A model generated the notes under the pieces. The model was not told where the DNA came from and made no database searches. It worked only from the letters and a program-made list of their open reading frames with translations. Below are positions 24,296 through 35,779 of a stretch of DNA of 64,000 bases, piece by piece; position 1 is the stretch's first letter; every line of letters starts with the position of its first letter. This DNA comes from Gambelia wislizenii (Eukaryota > Chordata > Lepidosauria > Squamata > Crotaphytidae), in contig JAUMIR010000005.1 in NCBI GenBank assembly GCA_030847615.1, positions 105,739,116 to 105,803,115 on the forward strand, in the 5' to 3' direction. Both the position numbers and the translations under genes were made by a program.

Positions 24296-25655
24296 CATGC
24301 TTTTTTTAAAAGCTTAACAAAACTGTTGAAGAGGGAGGGCTCCTACAGCTCCCTTGGTTTGTCTACTTGGTGGGGATGACCTTTGAAAGTGCACATGCAT
24401 CTATGCTGGCTGGGGAATTTCAGAAGCTATAGTCTAATTGAATTACTTCCTAAAGGTCTGATACTGCTGTACAAATAAAATAATACAGCACATGCAACTG
24501 GCATATATCTGACTTCTAAGAGAACTACAAATGTGAAGCTATGGGAGGGCACAAATTGAAATATTTAGGAGAAAACATAATCTCCCTATTCCTGGTGGCT
24601 CTAAATGGGGGGCGGGAGGGACTGTTAACTTTGGCATTTTCTTTCATAAGATTTAATTATTTTAATTTGGGGGGAAATATGCTAATTCTATTATACATGT
24701 TCATTTCTAAGCCTTTAAAATTCTTCCTTTTTCTGCATGATAGTTTTGATGTCTCTGTGCTACATCTGAGTCCAAATAATGCAACCTTCTTTTTTGTTTA
24801 TGAGAAAGAACTAAAAAGAGAGAAAAGGCACAGATGGCTAGAAAATGAAAAGCCAAAGTTCATATTTTGGCTTAAAATAACCAGCCAGGTTGTTGGCTAC
24901 AGGCTTTTCATTTTCATATAAATATTAAAAAGATACTCCAGAACTCAAATTAAAAAATCAAAGGCTATCTAACCTAATATTAAAATCATGCTGTTAAACA
25001 TAAAATGTTAAGCATGCCCTCCAACTTATTGAATGTCTGAAGAAGCATCTGTTGAAATATCCCACAGGACCCATATCAGCAAATATGCTAAACCATCAAA
25101 ACAAATGACAATTGGTATTCTAGCTATAGGTAGGTAGATGCAACAACCTTTCCAATAGTTAATTTGATTCTCTTGGCCTTCTAAGCTTTAATCTTTGTTC
25201 AAAATTCTGAAATAATTAGAATGTTATGGCATTACTTACATTAAGTTTTAAAAAATATACTATGAGACTGACTTAGGCAAGTTACTTTGTGATAAATCAT
25301 TTCCATTTGTGATAAATCATTCCTACTGTTTTCTAACTTTGGGTGGTGAGTGTCATTGTTTTCAGCCAAAACAACACCCACTCACATCATGGGAATCTCA
25401 AGATTTATAGAATATTTTTAAAATTGGACCAATAATCCCATTTCATCCAGAAAATGGGGAAAAAAGGAGAAGAAAAGAACGCCTGCGCACGTGTGCAACC
25501 ATTTGGGGAAAAAGAGAAGGGAGAAGCAGGAAGAAAATGCAGGACATTGCTTCTTGGGCAAGGAAGCTTTCCTTTTCTGGGAAATCTATCTACTTGAGAA
25601 TTGAGAATTCTGAAGGTGTGGAAAGTGCAGCTGACAGCCAAACTGGGAAGAACAT
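24296..25655. other. No recognised gene or repeat
   Basis: One 126-codon plus frame (24541-24921) and shorter frames without recognisable motifs. No promoter or splice context supports them. Confidence 0.5.
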
Positions 25656-25664
25656 AAAAGAACT

Positions 25665-26010
25665 CAACTGGGTTGCACCATATCTAGTCCAGCATTCTGC
25701 TCCCACTGTGACTAACCATATGCTTATGGAAACACCCAGCCATGAGCACAATCTTTCTCACTCACTCATGCTTCCCAGCAACTACTGGTGAGAGGCGTAC
25801 TGCCTCTGATATTGGAATACATAGTCATCATGACTAGCAAGCATTAATAGCTTTACACTTCATGTATATGCCTAATTCTTTCAAGGCTAACTTAGCTGGA
25901 GGACATCATTACATCTTGCAATACTCTATTCCATTGTATGGCTACACTCTGTGCAAAGTACTTCCTTTTTTTCTGTGTCAAATCGCCCACCATTCAGCTA
26001 GAGCAGATGA
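25665..26010. repeat. Dispersed reptilian repeat, family not assigned
   Basis: It contains TCTAGTCCAGCATTCTGCTC, TTCCCAGCAACTACTGGTGA, TACTGCCTCTGATATTGGAA, ATAGTCATCATGACTAGCAA and CATCATTACATCTTGCAATA in this order. I recognise this ordered phrase set as a repeat found many times in reptile genomes, but I cannot name its class from this copy. Confidence 0.55.
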
Positions 26011-26064
26011 CACTACAGGAAGAAAAGCTTTTCCCCTCTCCATCTATGTCTTCCACATCATAAA

Positions 26065-26495
26065 CATTTGTTGTGTTGTTAACTGCTGTCAAGTTGGTTG
26101 CACCTTATGACAACCCTATGAGTCAGACACTTTCAAGATACTCTGTCAACTCTGGGCTGTGGCTTCCTTGATTGAGTCTATCCACCTGTAATGCAGCCTC
26201 CCATTCTACCAAGCATTATTGACTTCTCTAATGAGTCATGTTATCACATGATATGACCAAACTACAATAGCCCCAATTTGGTCATTCTGTATTTCTAGAG
26301 AATGTTCAGCCTTGATTTGCTCTTTTACACATTTATTTGTCTTTTTGGTGGTCCTTTGTATCTGTAGAACTCTCCTGCAGCACCACACTTCAAATTACTT
26401 TACTATCAGCTTTGTTCACTGTCCAATTTTGCAACCATGCATAGAAATCAGAAGTACTATGGCATAGACTATTCTGAGCTTTGTATTCAATGAAT
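26065..26495 (-). mobile_element. BovB (RTE) LINE 3' part
   Basis: The left end carries the BovB/Sauria SINE shared tail (GCTGTCAAGTTGGTTGCACC, TTATGACAACCCTATGAGTC). It continues with GGCTTCCTTGATTGAGTC, CATTATTGACTTCTCTAATG, TTTGTCTTTTTGGTGGTCC and GTAGAACTCTCCTGCAGCAC, all in BovB order. It is the partner LINE of the Sauria SINEs here. Confidence 0.75.
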
Positions 26496-26929
26496 AACTA
26501 TATACTGTTTATATATATATATTTCTAAGCAAAAAAGTAGAAACCCTATAACAGTTACTGAAAGCAAATTGCTCCAGTCTCTTAATCATCTCGGTGGTCC
26601 CTTTTTTGACCTGTGCCTTCAAAGAGTCTCCTTATTGTGATCTATGTTGTAGGAACTTAATATGTAACTCCAGTAACCAAATTCAACTCACATCACCTTG
26701 CAAACAAAAAAGCAGAATGGGATCTAGAAAAAATATTTCTCCCTCATATTTAAAAGAGACACATTGGATGGAAGTTACAGGCACTCATTTCACTTTGGGT
26801 GGTATGTAAAGGGCTAATGTACCTTCCACATTATCTAAAATCTCCCCTTCAGAAAGATATCAAGCCCCATTTGGTGGTAATATGGCCATTTAACAGCTGG
26901 GGGTTGAGGAGGGAGGGAGGCAACCAAGG

Positions 26930-27155
26930 GTCCTTGCATACTACACAGTTGTAGCATTATAGTGTATTCAAAACTTTAACTACAATGGCAACATTCCATG
27001 GAATCCTAGGGTTTGTACTTTAGGGAGGAGTACTTAGAATTCTCAGCCAGAGAGTCCTAGTGTTTCAAGAAACTACAAAGCCCAGGATTCCATAGGATGT
27101 AGCCATTAACATTAAAGTGGGATCATAGTGCTATAATCCTGTAGTGTGAAAGGGC
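26930..27155. mobile_element. Palindromic hAT-type MITE
   Basis: A 226-bp palindrome. The left arm (CTACACAGTTGTAGCATTAT, GGAATCCTAGGGTTTGTAC) mirrors the right arm (AACTACAAAGCCCAGGATTC, GCTATAATCCTGTAGTGTGA). The right end AGTGTGAAAGGGC is typical of nonautonomous hAT ends in amniotes. An 8-bp duplication was not confirmed. Confidence 0.6.
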
Positions 27156-28234
27156 TTCAAGTTGGAGGGACTGCACCTAGATGGAAAACATGGCTCAGAT
27201 GGATAGGGACCTTATTTTACTTCCTCTAGGTGGAGAACTGTAGCTGGAAGATGGTGCAATTCTGACTACTTGTTCACCTCCTTCCCTCTACACTGGTCAT
27301 GGGACTTGACAGCTATGGGGGGAGGGGGAAAAGAAGAGCACAGAACTGCGCATGTGAAGTGTTATGCTGCACATGACTGATGCAGGATGTTGTCCAATAG
27401 GTCTTTTCCAACAATTATAAGGATCTGACAAGACAGTTCTGTATAACATTAAAACTAGTAAGTATCCCAAGTTACTTTTTCCTCAGATGGCAGGTGACTG
27501 TAACATTCAAAGTTTAGTAGATTTGTAACATTCACAGGGTAATCAGACAACTAGTGTACTTCATTTTCGTAGAACTCTAGGCAATACATGTTATTTTCAA
27601 TATGCCTTTCTTGTTTTACAAGACGGCAGCAACTCATAAAGTATCCATCTATTTCAGCATATTTAGAATAAGAATTCCTAGATGCCAAACAGCACAGCTT
27701 CAGGTTCAATCAGGCATGATCAAGCTACTATAAACATTCTTCTCAAGATCATATTTTCATACAATATCTTTCTGAATGAGCTATAAACATATAGTATTCC
27801 CATATTTTCACATCAGATTAAAAAACAAATGCCAACATATTTGTTGTCTGCACATTTTAACTCCACGTGTTTTAAAGTGGGAATTTAAAACAATATCTTC
27901 CATAATCTATTTTTTCTTCATTAACCAGAAAGGTAAACCATTTGCTAAAATACTAAGGCTTGTGTCCAAAGGATCTCTTCCCCTGAAGGAAAGGAATGCT
28001 TGGGTGCATTTGTAAGATTCTGAAACTTGTGCCAGACAAATTTCAATGTGTCCAAACTCACCTCATTTATTGTGAGAACAAGGGCTTCATCCAATCCAGG
28101 TTAACTGAACTTTGATACCATTGAAAGCAATGTGAAAAGTTAGTCATTAATACATTAAGCCTCACTGATTCACTGGGAAATAAGTTCAATCAAGTCTGTA
28201 TTTAACCTAATGTATTTATAGAACAAAATGCTTT
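27156..28234. other. No recognised gene or repeat
   Basis: A possible CR1-like scrap near 27385-27425 (TGTCCAATAGGTCTTTTCCA) is too short to assign. The rest shows nothing. Confidence 0.4.
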
Positions 28235-28305
28235 TTAATTTGTAAGCCACCGGGAGTCCCAATCTTGGGGGAAAGCTGGGGTACAAATAAAGTTAGTAAT
28301 AATAA
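28235..28305 (+). mobile_element. L2 LINE 3' end
   Basis: The L2 3' terminal phrase TGTAAGCCACCGGGAGTCCC is followed by TTGGGGGAAAGCTGGGGTAC, AAATAAAG and a TAATAATAA tail. Confidence 0.8.
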
Positions 28306-28617
28306 AGCAGTGACAACAATGTCCTGTACCCAAGCTTCTCTGTGCTTACTAGCTGTAATGTATTGACTCGCTTTACAAAAAGCTATAGAGCATGATCTGG
28401 CATAAGTCAGAACCTCTGATATCCCAATGATTTCAATGAAAGATTTGCAGACTATGCAACTTTATGCTGAATTAAAGTCCTCTGAGTTCAATCAGTAGTT
28501 TCCTAGCACTAAAACAATGCTGCATTCCATCACTGAAACCAATGGAACTCAAAGATCTTAATTACAGCATGGCTGGCTTTGTAATTATAACATTAAAACG
28601 TTACCTATATTGCTTGT

Positions 28618-29205
28618 CTAGATGACATATAGTTCCATTCTAATTTTTTCTAGACATTCCAGGCAGAAGATAAATCTTAAAGATATCTTAGAAAGTTCTT
28701 TACAAAAGTCAAAGGAACAAAGAAGTTCAAAGATATAAATCTGATGCACTGCCAAGAAGCTTAATGTTAACCGACTTACCGGTAAGGTCTTTATTATTCT
28801 TATATATATGGTAGCTACACAGCAAAAATGAGCTATCCATGGGGAATTTTCATTTTGGACATAATAGCTGAGATCCTGGTTCAGGAGATGTATCTCTGGC
28901 ACACAGCTACAATACATGTCCCAATACAACTCCCCTCCCCAACCTAACTTTTTTCTCTGCTGCAGCTCTCCAGTGCCCGTTTCTGGGTTGGTGAAGATCA
29001 AGGGGGGAGCAGCAGAGATGTGCTGTCTTGGGGGGGCCTGCAACTGCGAAGAGGCGGGTTGGGGGTATTTTGGTTGTTGAGCAATGGGAACAGAATTGGA
29101 ATCTCCTCCACAACCAAAAACGTCTAACTCTGACAGGGTGCCAACCAACATTTCAAATTGGTTCACAGGTACCTCTAGATCATAAATTAGCTTTGCCACT
29201 TGCAC
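28618..29205 (-). other. Unassigned 195-codon open frame
   Basis: A minus-strand frame begins MQVAKLIYDLEVPVNQFEML. It has a proline/glutamine-rich middle (residues about 40-75), and the last 70 residues are hydrophobic and look like read-through of non-coding AT-rich sequence. I do not recognise it. A strong-looking donor (CCG|GTAAGTCGG on the minus strand, near 28782) would end an exon at about residue 140. It lies on the same strand as KLHL5, inside the inferred long intron. It could be a decayed transposon piece, an alternative exon or chance; no CpG or acceptor evidence decides. Confidence 0.25.
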
Positions 29206-29554
29206 GGATATCCTTTCCTCCTTGCACTATATTTTAACTAAAGCAGCTTCTATAGTTTAAACCATAGTTTACCATTCAACCAAAACTAGCAAATTGGTTT
29301 GTGTGATCCCTCTAAACAAGGAGGGATCACCTTCCTTCACCTTCTATGATTGTGAAACTATCTGATTTACACAGAGCATGTAAGAAAAGGGTAATAAGGC
29401 AAGTTTTCATGTTCGTATACCAGGGAAAACACAGATCCATTGATTAGATCTGCACATGAGACTCTCAAATGCCTGATAGTAACTATCCATCAGGTTTCTT
29501 GCCGCAATTGTGAATTACCTCCTGTAAACTAGGCAATGAACCTTCACAAAATAA

Positions 29555-29588
29555 ATAGATAGATGGAAAGACAGATAGATAGATAGGT
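29555..29588. repeat. (GATA)n-like microsatellite
   Basis: Imperfect GATA/GACA runs: AATAGATAGATGGAAAGACA, then GATAGATAGATAG. Confidence 0.85.
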
Positions 29589-29633
29589 TGCTCTTTTATG
29601 ACTTTAAAAATTATTTGGGCCTTCTCGATATCA

Positions 29634-29690
29634 TTGGGACTACAATTCCCACCAACTTTAGACAACATAGCCAAAACTGAGGGATGACAG
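29634..29690. repeat. ACTACAACTCCCA-type repeat fragment
   Basis: GGGACTACAATTCCCACCAA is followed by CATAGCCAAAACTGAGGGAT, matching the layout of the same dispersed family seen at 13546 and 49848. Confidence 0.5.
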
Positions 29691-29774
29691 CAGTCCCAGC
29701 CCAGTCATGTCTGAGGGGACTCACAATGCCCACCCTCACCATAAAAGAATATAAGCAGCTCTGCAGTGCCTAAC

Positions 29775-30925
29775 ATTCTGCTTCGCAACAGCTGCAGAGC
29801 TGTTTGGGCTGGAAGTCAACCTGCAGAAAACGGAAGTTCTTTACCAGCCTGCACCACAGGATGAACACCACCATCCCCACATTGCCGTCGGCAAATCTGT
29901 GCTCAAGTCCGTTCAGCAGTTCACCTACCTGGGAAGGATTTCAGGGAAAATTAGGTGAAATCTCCTCAATTTAGCAGGCCTCATTGGGAGTGGCCTGGTT
30001 GTGGAACTTTCCTCAAGGGCTTACATGTTTATTTTCCTCTTGTGTGTTACTTTCATTCACAGTATAACTAACTTTGATCGTGATTTCCTGCGTGGCAGGG
30101 GGTTGGACTGGATGGCCCTCATGGTCTCTTCCAGCTCTACAATTCTATGATTCTATGAAGCATCATGTCCTCAGATGCCAAGATTAACAAAGAGATCGAT
30201 CACAAATTAGCAAAGGCATATAGTGCATTTGGAAGACTTTACAAAAGAGTTTGGAGTAGTAAACACCTGAGGCGAAGCACAAAAATCAGTGTGTATAGTG
30301 CCATTGTACTACTATCTATTCTCCTTTATGGATCTGAAACATGGGTCACCTATTGCCACCACCTACGACTCCTCAAACGCTTTCATCAGCGCTGTATACA
30401 CACAATCCTAAATATACACTGGACTATGTGACGAATGTTACTGTCCTTGAGCAAGCAGGGATCACCAGCACTGAGGCCATGATATTGAGAACACAGCTGC
30501 GCTGGGCAGGGCACGTTTCTAGGATGGAGGACCATTGCCTCCCAAAAATAGTACTCTACGGTGAACTCGCCACGGGTCAGCGTAAGAGGGGCGCTCCAAA
30601 AAAAAAACACAAAACCAAAACGATACAAGGACTCCCTGAAACATCTCAGGCTCGGCCAAATTGATCACCAACAATGGTCCGCCCTGGCCTCACATCGGGA
30701 GGCATGGAGACGCACTATCCACAATGCTGCGGCCTTATTTGAGAACTCACGCCGAACAAGTCTTGAAGGGAAACAACAACGCAGAAAGAATCACAACCCA
30801 GAAACATCACCCAAGGAGACCCTCTGCTGTGCTTTCTGCAACCGGACTTGTTTATCTCGGATTGGTCTTTTTAGTCATCAGCGCGCTTGCAGAAAGCGTG
30901 GGATGAGTCCTTCCTAAATCTTCAT
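29775..30925 (+). mobile_element. LINE-X: non-LTR retrotransposon C-terminal region, split by a CR1 tail
   Basis: Frames encode a LFGLEVN-like, KTEVLYQPAPQDEHHHPHIA block, then after the CR1 insertion AYSAFGRLYKRVW, SILLYGSETWVTY, LEQAGITSTEAM, RTQLRWAGHVSRMEDHCLPK and a C-terminal CAFCNRTCLSRIGLFSHQRA zinc-finger-like tail. The order is that of the connection and C-terminal part of an APE-type LINE ORF2. I cannot place the clade. Frameshifts occur around 30420 (premature stop) and 30600. A second, shorter copy is at 42132. Confidence 0.8.
29936..30158 (+). mobile_element. CR1 3' tail inserted in LINE-X
   Basis: LINE-X sequence CACCTACCTGGGAAG breaks at about 29935 and resumes at GAAGCATCATG near 30157. 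The sister copy at 42270-42285 reads straight through this junction, so the insertion site is visible. The insert ends with GGGGGTTGGACTGGATGGCC and ATTCTATGATTCTATGA, the CR1 terminus. A short GGAAG/GAAG repeat at the borders may be the target duplication. Confidence 0.85.
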
Positions 30926-31289
30926 TTGCGAAGAAAAGCCAGAGATATATATGGAGAATTAGTCAAATAAATATTTTATAGACTGGTTACTTTGAAGATC
31001 ACTTTCCAGGATGAGTTTGCCCATCTGCAATACGCATTAACAAAGTAACAGCCAAAGAAATCTTACAATACATTGCACTTAAACCATCTTTAACCATAAA
31101 GATTGTCATAACCATTCAGCAGGCTCCCAAGTGCACCTGAGTAGAAATGGAATTATGTATTTAATGCAACTTCCAAGCAAAGTAATATCTTGTACATGTT
31201 TCATTTAATGGATTCAGATGCATTTCCACAGACTTCCATTTTACTAGATTAAATCTTTAAATGCTAGGGCCAATTCATTTTGTATAGGG

Positions 31290-32163
31290 ATTCAGCCTGT
31301 GCTGGATGGGGTTATACTCCCCCTGAAGACACAGGTTCACAGCTTGGGGGTGCTCCTAGATTCAGCTCTGAGCCTGGAAGCCCAGATCTCAAGCAGTGAT
31401 CTCAGCAGTGGTTCTAGCAGATCTCTAGAAGTGCATTTGCACAGTTAAAGCTTGTGTGCCACCTGCACCCATTCCTTGAAATGTTAGATTTGTCCATGGT
31501 GACATGTGCCTTAGTTACATCCTGGCTGGATTACTGTAACGTGTTCTACAGGGGGCTGTCTTTGAAGAATGTTTGGAAACTCCAACTGGTTCAGAGCTGC
31601 AGCCAGATCGCTAACAGGAGCTGGCTACAGGGATCATACAACCCCCTTGTTACAGCAGCTCTGTAACTACCAGTCTGTTTCCAGGTAGAATTCAAAGTGC
31701 TGGTTATGAACTTTAAAGCCCTACATGGCTCAGGTCCAGGTTATTTGAAGGACCTTATGTTCCCTTATGAACCAGCCTGGGCTCTTTGGTCTATTGGAGA
31801 GACCCTTCTTTCTGTCCCACCACCCTCACAGGTACAGCTGGTGGGAACTTGAGAGAGGGCCTTCTCAGTGGCTGCCCAGCCCAGAGAAGTCAGATTGGCT
31901 CTGGAAGGAAGACAGGAAGGGTGCCAATTAAAAACTTTCTTATTTTGGCAGGCCTTTGCCAATCTTTGCCAATGGTTGTGCTGGGTATATGCGTGTGTGT
32001 TTAAATTTTTAAGCTGTTTTTAACTTTTTTGTTTAATTTTAACTTTTGTATTTATTTATTTATTTATTGCTGATTTTAACAATACTTTTTTATTGTATGG
32101 CGCTATGAGTCCCAAATTGTGGAAAAAGCGGGATAGAAATAAAGATGATGATGATGATGATGA
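31290..32163 (+). mobile_element. L2 LINE C-terminal part with 3' tail
   Basis: It includes a TCCCCCTGAAGACACAGGTT block, frame MVTCALVTSWLDYCNVFYRG (31501-31560) and LKNVWKLQLVQ. The L2 3' end is GGCGCTATGAGTCCCAAATT, GCGGGATAGAAATAAAG and a (GAT)n tail (32142-32163). Interrupted frames; dead. Confidence 0.9.
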
Positions 32164-33716
32164 TATCCAACCTAGAGACTGCACATTAAAACACTACAAA
32201 TAACCAGTTGGTGCACAGAATTTTTCAGTTTTGCTGGACGGAAAAAATTAAGCATATAGATTTTAGACCACATGATGCAAACTTTGTTTACTTCAAAACA
32301 AATGCCAAGCAAAATAACACCAATGGAATTTAAACCCAAGTAAACATAATTAAAATTATGTAGTTGTAAAATATATCCTGCTTCTCATAAATCAAGCCAC
32401 TCAGACTGCTCCATGCAATAAATGGATTAGGATTCATCCAGTTTAACTGCACACACATGAAATAATTCGTGTTGGCATAAAATTCACTTTATCTGAATAT
32501 ATTAATATGCTGGCAAACAAAAACATCTAGTAATATCATACATACATAGTAAACATACATAGAAACATGCCTCCACTTCCAGAATGTCCCATTTCTCTGA
32601 TTTTACAAATTAAATAAAATTCCAATATTGCAACAGAATAGTTGGAAAACCAGAAATACTAACTTTGGGATGTGTAATCAACCTCATTAATCACCTTGTT
32701 GCACTTAGTTACTTGATTCAAGGACAGAATTTTCCCACCCCTGCATTATTTATAAGCATTGTACATACATATAAATAATATAGAGACTCTAACAAAGATG
32801 TGAGCTTGGGTGCAGTCAATTAGTCTTCACTGCTTCAGTTTAGTTAACATGAAATATCAGACCATGATATTGGATTGCCATGTGTTGGATACCGTGTGGA
32901 CCTTTAAGAAAAAAAAGCACTACTGTACTTATCTTAACAATAAGACAATTCAGACAGGAATGAATTAAACTAGAACTAGTTTTAGTCTTCATATCCAGAA
33001 GAGAGGAGGATTCTTGTCTCCAATAAGAGCTGCATTTTACCAGAGACAAAATATTGCTTGTGGAATACTGGAGAAAGGTAATACCCCGCAGCACCATATA
33101 TACGTACATACAACTGCTTAGCTACCAGTGTTCCCCTCCACAACATAGAAAGGCCTTGCATTAAAAAAAGCTGTGTTTCAGAAAATGTATTTAGCAGAAT
33201 TCTTTCTCTTTATATATATTGCCTCATGTAGACTGTTGTTCTAAATGAGAAGTGTAAATTCCCTTAGGCCACAATCCCATACCCAATTTTCTGGGAATAA
33301 CCTCATTATATTCAACAGAATTTACTTTTCACCAGGTGTCTATGGCACTGCATTGTCATATGGATATTCTACACATCTCACAGCTGCATCATAACACAAC
33401 TCACTGCTTAGAAGCAGCTGCTCAAATATAACAGGACAGATGTCACTCCAACATGCCTGCCTTGCTACTATCCAAGCACTCACACAATCTAAATGCCTGA
33501 TTCTTGCAAGAGTAAGATAAAGCAGCAAACGGAAGGAGGCTCATCTCTTTCCATAGGTCATGAACCAAGAGCCCAGGATAATTAATGTTTAATTATTTTA
33601 ATGCCACATTACATTAGCTTCTGCAGATCAGATGACTCTTTCTCCTGAAAGAGAGCTGCCCTGGGTTAGAACGTATTATACACACTTACAGAACCTGTTG
33701 CATGTAATAGGTCTTG
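32164..33716. other. 1.5 kb with no recognised gene or repeat
   Basis: Short frames only, AT-rich. Nothing recognised. Confidence 0.5.
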
Positions 33717-33945
33717 TGCATGCATGTGTGTAAGCACCTTCAATTTGTCAACTTATGGCAACACAACGAATTTCATAGGGTTTTCTTAGGCAAGGAATAC
33801 TCAGAGGTGGTTTTACCAGTTCCTTTCTCTGAAATGTAGCCTATAGCATCTGGTATTGGTTGGCAGTCTCCCATCCAAATACTAAGTAGAGCTGACCCTG
33901 CTTAGCTTCCAAGACTGGATGGGATCTGGTGCCTTTAGGGAACTG
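33717..33945 (-). mobile_element. 5S-Sauria SINE
   Basis: A reverse copy. The right part reads AGTCTCCCATCCAAATACTA and CTGACCCTGCTTAGCTTCC, the complement of the 5S rRNA internal promoter region. The left part carries the BovB-like tail (CAACTTATGGCAACACAACG, TTTCATAGGGTTTTCTTAGG). Confidence 0.9.
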
Positions 33946-34359
33946 ACTGACCCATTAATCACAGTTATGCTTTCCTAGGGGCACTGAAGAGAGGTGCTCT
34001 AGAGGTTCACATCCCTTGATACATAAGGCAACCTCTGCTAATACCTGCCAAGTTTATCAGTATTAAGATCAAAAGTTTAATTTTATGGTACAAGAACAGG
34101 GATAAAGGTTGGAAGTACAATTATAAATGCCACAGTCCAGAACAGTGCTGTACACTTCCCATTCATCTATTTCTACAGACAAGCAAGGAAGAATCCACTG
34201 TGCTGTGAGTTCTTTTATTTTTTTTTTGCCCTGTATGCCATACAGTGTACAAACACTGAACATCCTTTACTCTAGATTAACATTATTGAAGGACCCATCT
34301 ACAAGAGGGGGGAAAAAATCTAAAATACCTCTTAGTATTGGCATCTTGCAGAAGCAGCG

Positions 34360-34893
34360 ACATGTCTAAATGGTTTTTCTGGCTTCAGAAGCCCCCATAA
34401 GCCTCGCATTCCTGATGGCGGCTGCGAGTGATTTACTCGCGTTAGTTCTTCACCGCTGTCAGTTTTTTTTTAAAGTCATCCCAAGGTGTGTTGGTGCGAT
34501 AGAACGATTCTCCAATTTTATAAGAAAGCAAAACAGAAAATATTGATCCTTTTTATCGCCTTAGCAAGTGATCACTAAGGTGAAAATCCAACATGGCGGC
34601 AGTGGGCTCTTGGCCTCCTAGCAAGCCCCGCCCCCACTTTTGCCCAGCCAATCACCTTTGTGCTTCCCTTCGAGGTTTTTATTGTTCAATAGTCCAAAAG
34701 AGCAAAAACGCGCACCCGCCTCAGTTCGTGAAAAAGCACGGGGAAATTTGTGAAGGCTTTTACCCTGTTGTTTTTGCTGTTTTGGGCCCCCCCTCCTTCC
34801 AAATAGTGTGAATTGTCACAGGATCTTGTTTAGATAGCTACGATACCCAGTTAATTCCATGAGGGGTATTTTCACCATTTAGACAGGCCCCCA
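34360..34893 (+). mobile_element. CCAAT-MITE (family M), copy 1
   Basis: The terminal inverted ends ATGTCTAAATGG at 34362-34373 and CCATTTAGACAGG at 34876-34888 bound about 530 bp. Internally there are a YY1-like AACATGGCGGC (34590-34600), a GC box CCCCGCCCCC (34626-34635) and a CCAAT box AGCCAATCA (34646-34654), followed by GTGAAGGCTTTTACCCTGTT. The body aligns in order with the copies at 37171 (reverse) and 47960. No transposase frame. The superfamily is not settled because no clear target duplication was found. Confidence 0.75.
34590..34654 (+). promoter_or_regulatory. YY1-like / GC-box / CCAAT cluster in family M copy 1
   Basis: AACATGGCGGC fits the YY1 consensus with a short AACATGGCGG core, CCCCGCCCCC fits an Sp1 site, and AGCCAATCA fits NF-Y. 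GC box to CCAAT is 20 bp start to start. The trio lies 1.2 kb from the CpG island. Binding is inferred from motif only. Confidence 0.45.
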
Positions 34894-35359
34894 GTTTTTT
34901 AAAAAGAGCCCTGTGGCACCTTAAAAACCAACATGTTTTATCCGACCTAAGTACTCATGGACTGCAGTATCTGGCATAAGCAGTCATGGACCGATTTAGC
35001 CTAAACTGAAGTCCATGAATGCCCATAACAAATAAAACTTATTTTTAAGATGCTGCAAGACTCTTTGATGTATCTGCAGCAGCAAACAAGCATTCTGTCC
35101 AGTATATGTATCTTTTAAAATGTTGGTTTCTGAACAAGAAGCCCTGGTTGATTCCACACTCCCAATTAGAGAGTACCTTAAGAATAGAGGAGGATATTTC
35201 AGCCAATCTGGAAATTTTATTCGTTTTGTTTTGAGATGGGGTGGGATGTAAATCCAAAGACACAATGAATTCTTTGCCCAAAAAGCTTTTACTGAAAAGT
35301 GTGTGTGTGGGGACACACACAAAAACCACCCATTCTTAACACCCAAAGTGGAATACTTC

Positions 35360-35590
35360 CAGTTGTCCCTTCATATTCGCTGGCGTTTGGTTCCAGGACC
35401 CCCACAGATACCAAAAATCCGTGAATACTCAAGTCCCATCATATGCAATGGCATAGCAAATGGGTGTCCCTTATATAAGATGGCAAAATCAAGGTTTGCT
35501 TTTTGGATTATTATTTTTTAAAGAATATTTTCAACCCGTGAATACTTAAATCCGTGGATACCAAATCCCATGGATACAGAGGGACAACTG
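35360..35590. mobile_element. Tigger-like MITE, family T2, copy 4
   Basis: A 231-bp element with ends CAGTTGTCCCTTCATATTCG and GGACAACTG, then TA (35591-35592). The left target dinucleotide has decayed to TC. Colinear with copies 1 and 3. Confidence 0.92.
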
Positions 35591-35779
35591 TATAGGTAGG
35601 ATTCTTTTAAAAATGGCAAAGTCTAGCTGAACTACACTCATTTCTGTATGAAACTGTTCCCCCCCCCTCACCCCACCCCGTAGCCCCCGGTGGTCAGATA
35701 TTTTGCACTTTGCACATGTTCAAGAACGGTGTTGTTGCATATTTTTTTCTCTTGACTGTTACTTCACGTTAAACTCCCG

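Noticed and set aside
30165..30917. Zinc-finger host gene suggested by the CAFCNRTC..SHQRAC motif
   Set aside because: The motif is the C-terminal tail of LINE-X and recurs with the same upstream order in the second copy at 42663-42974.
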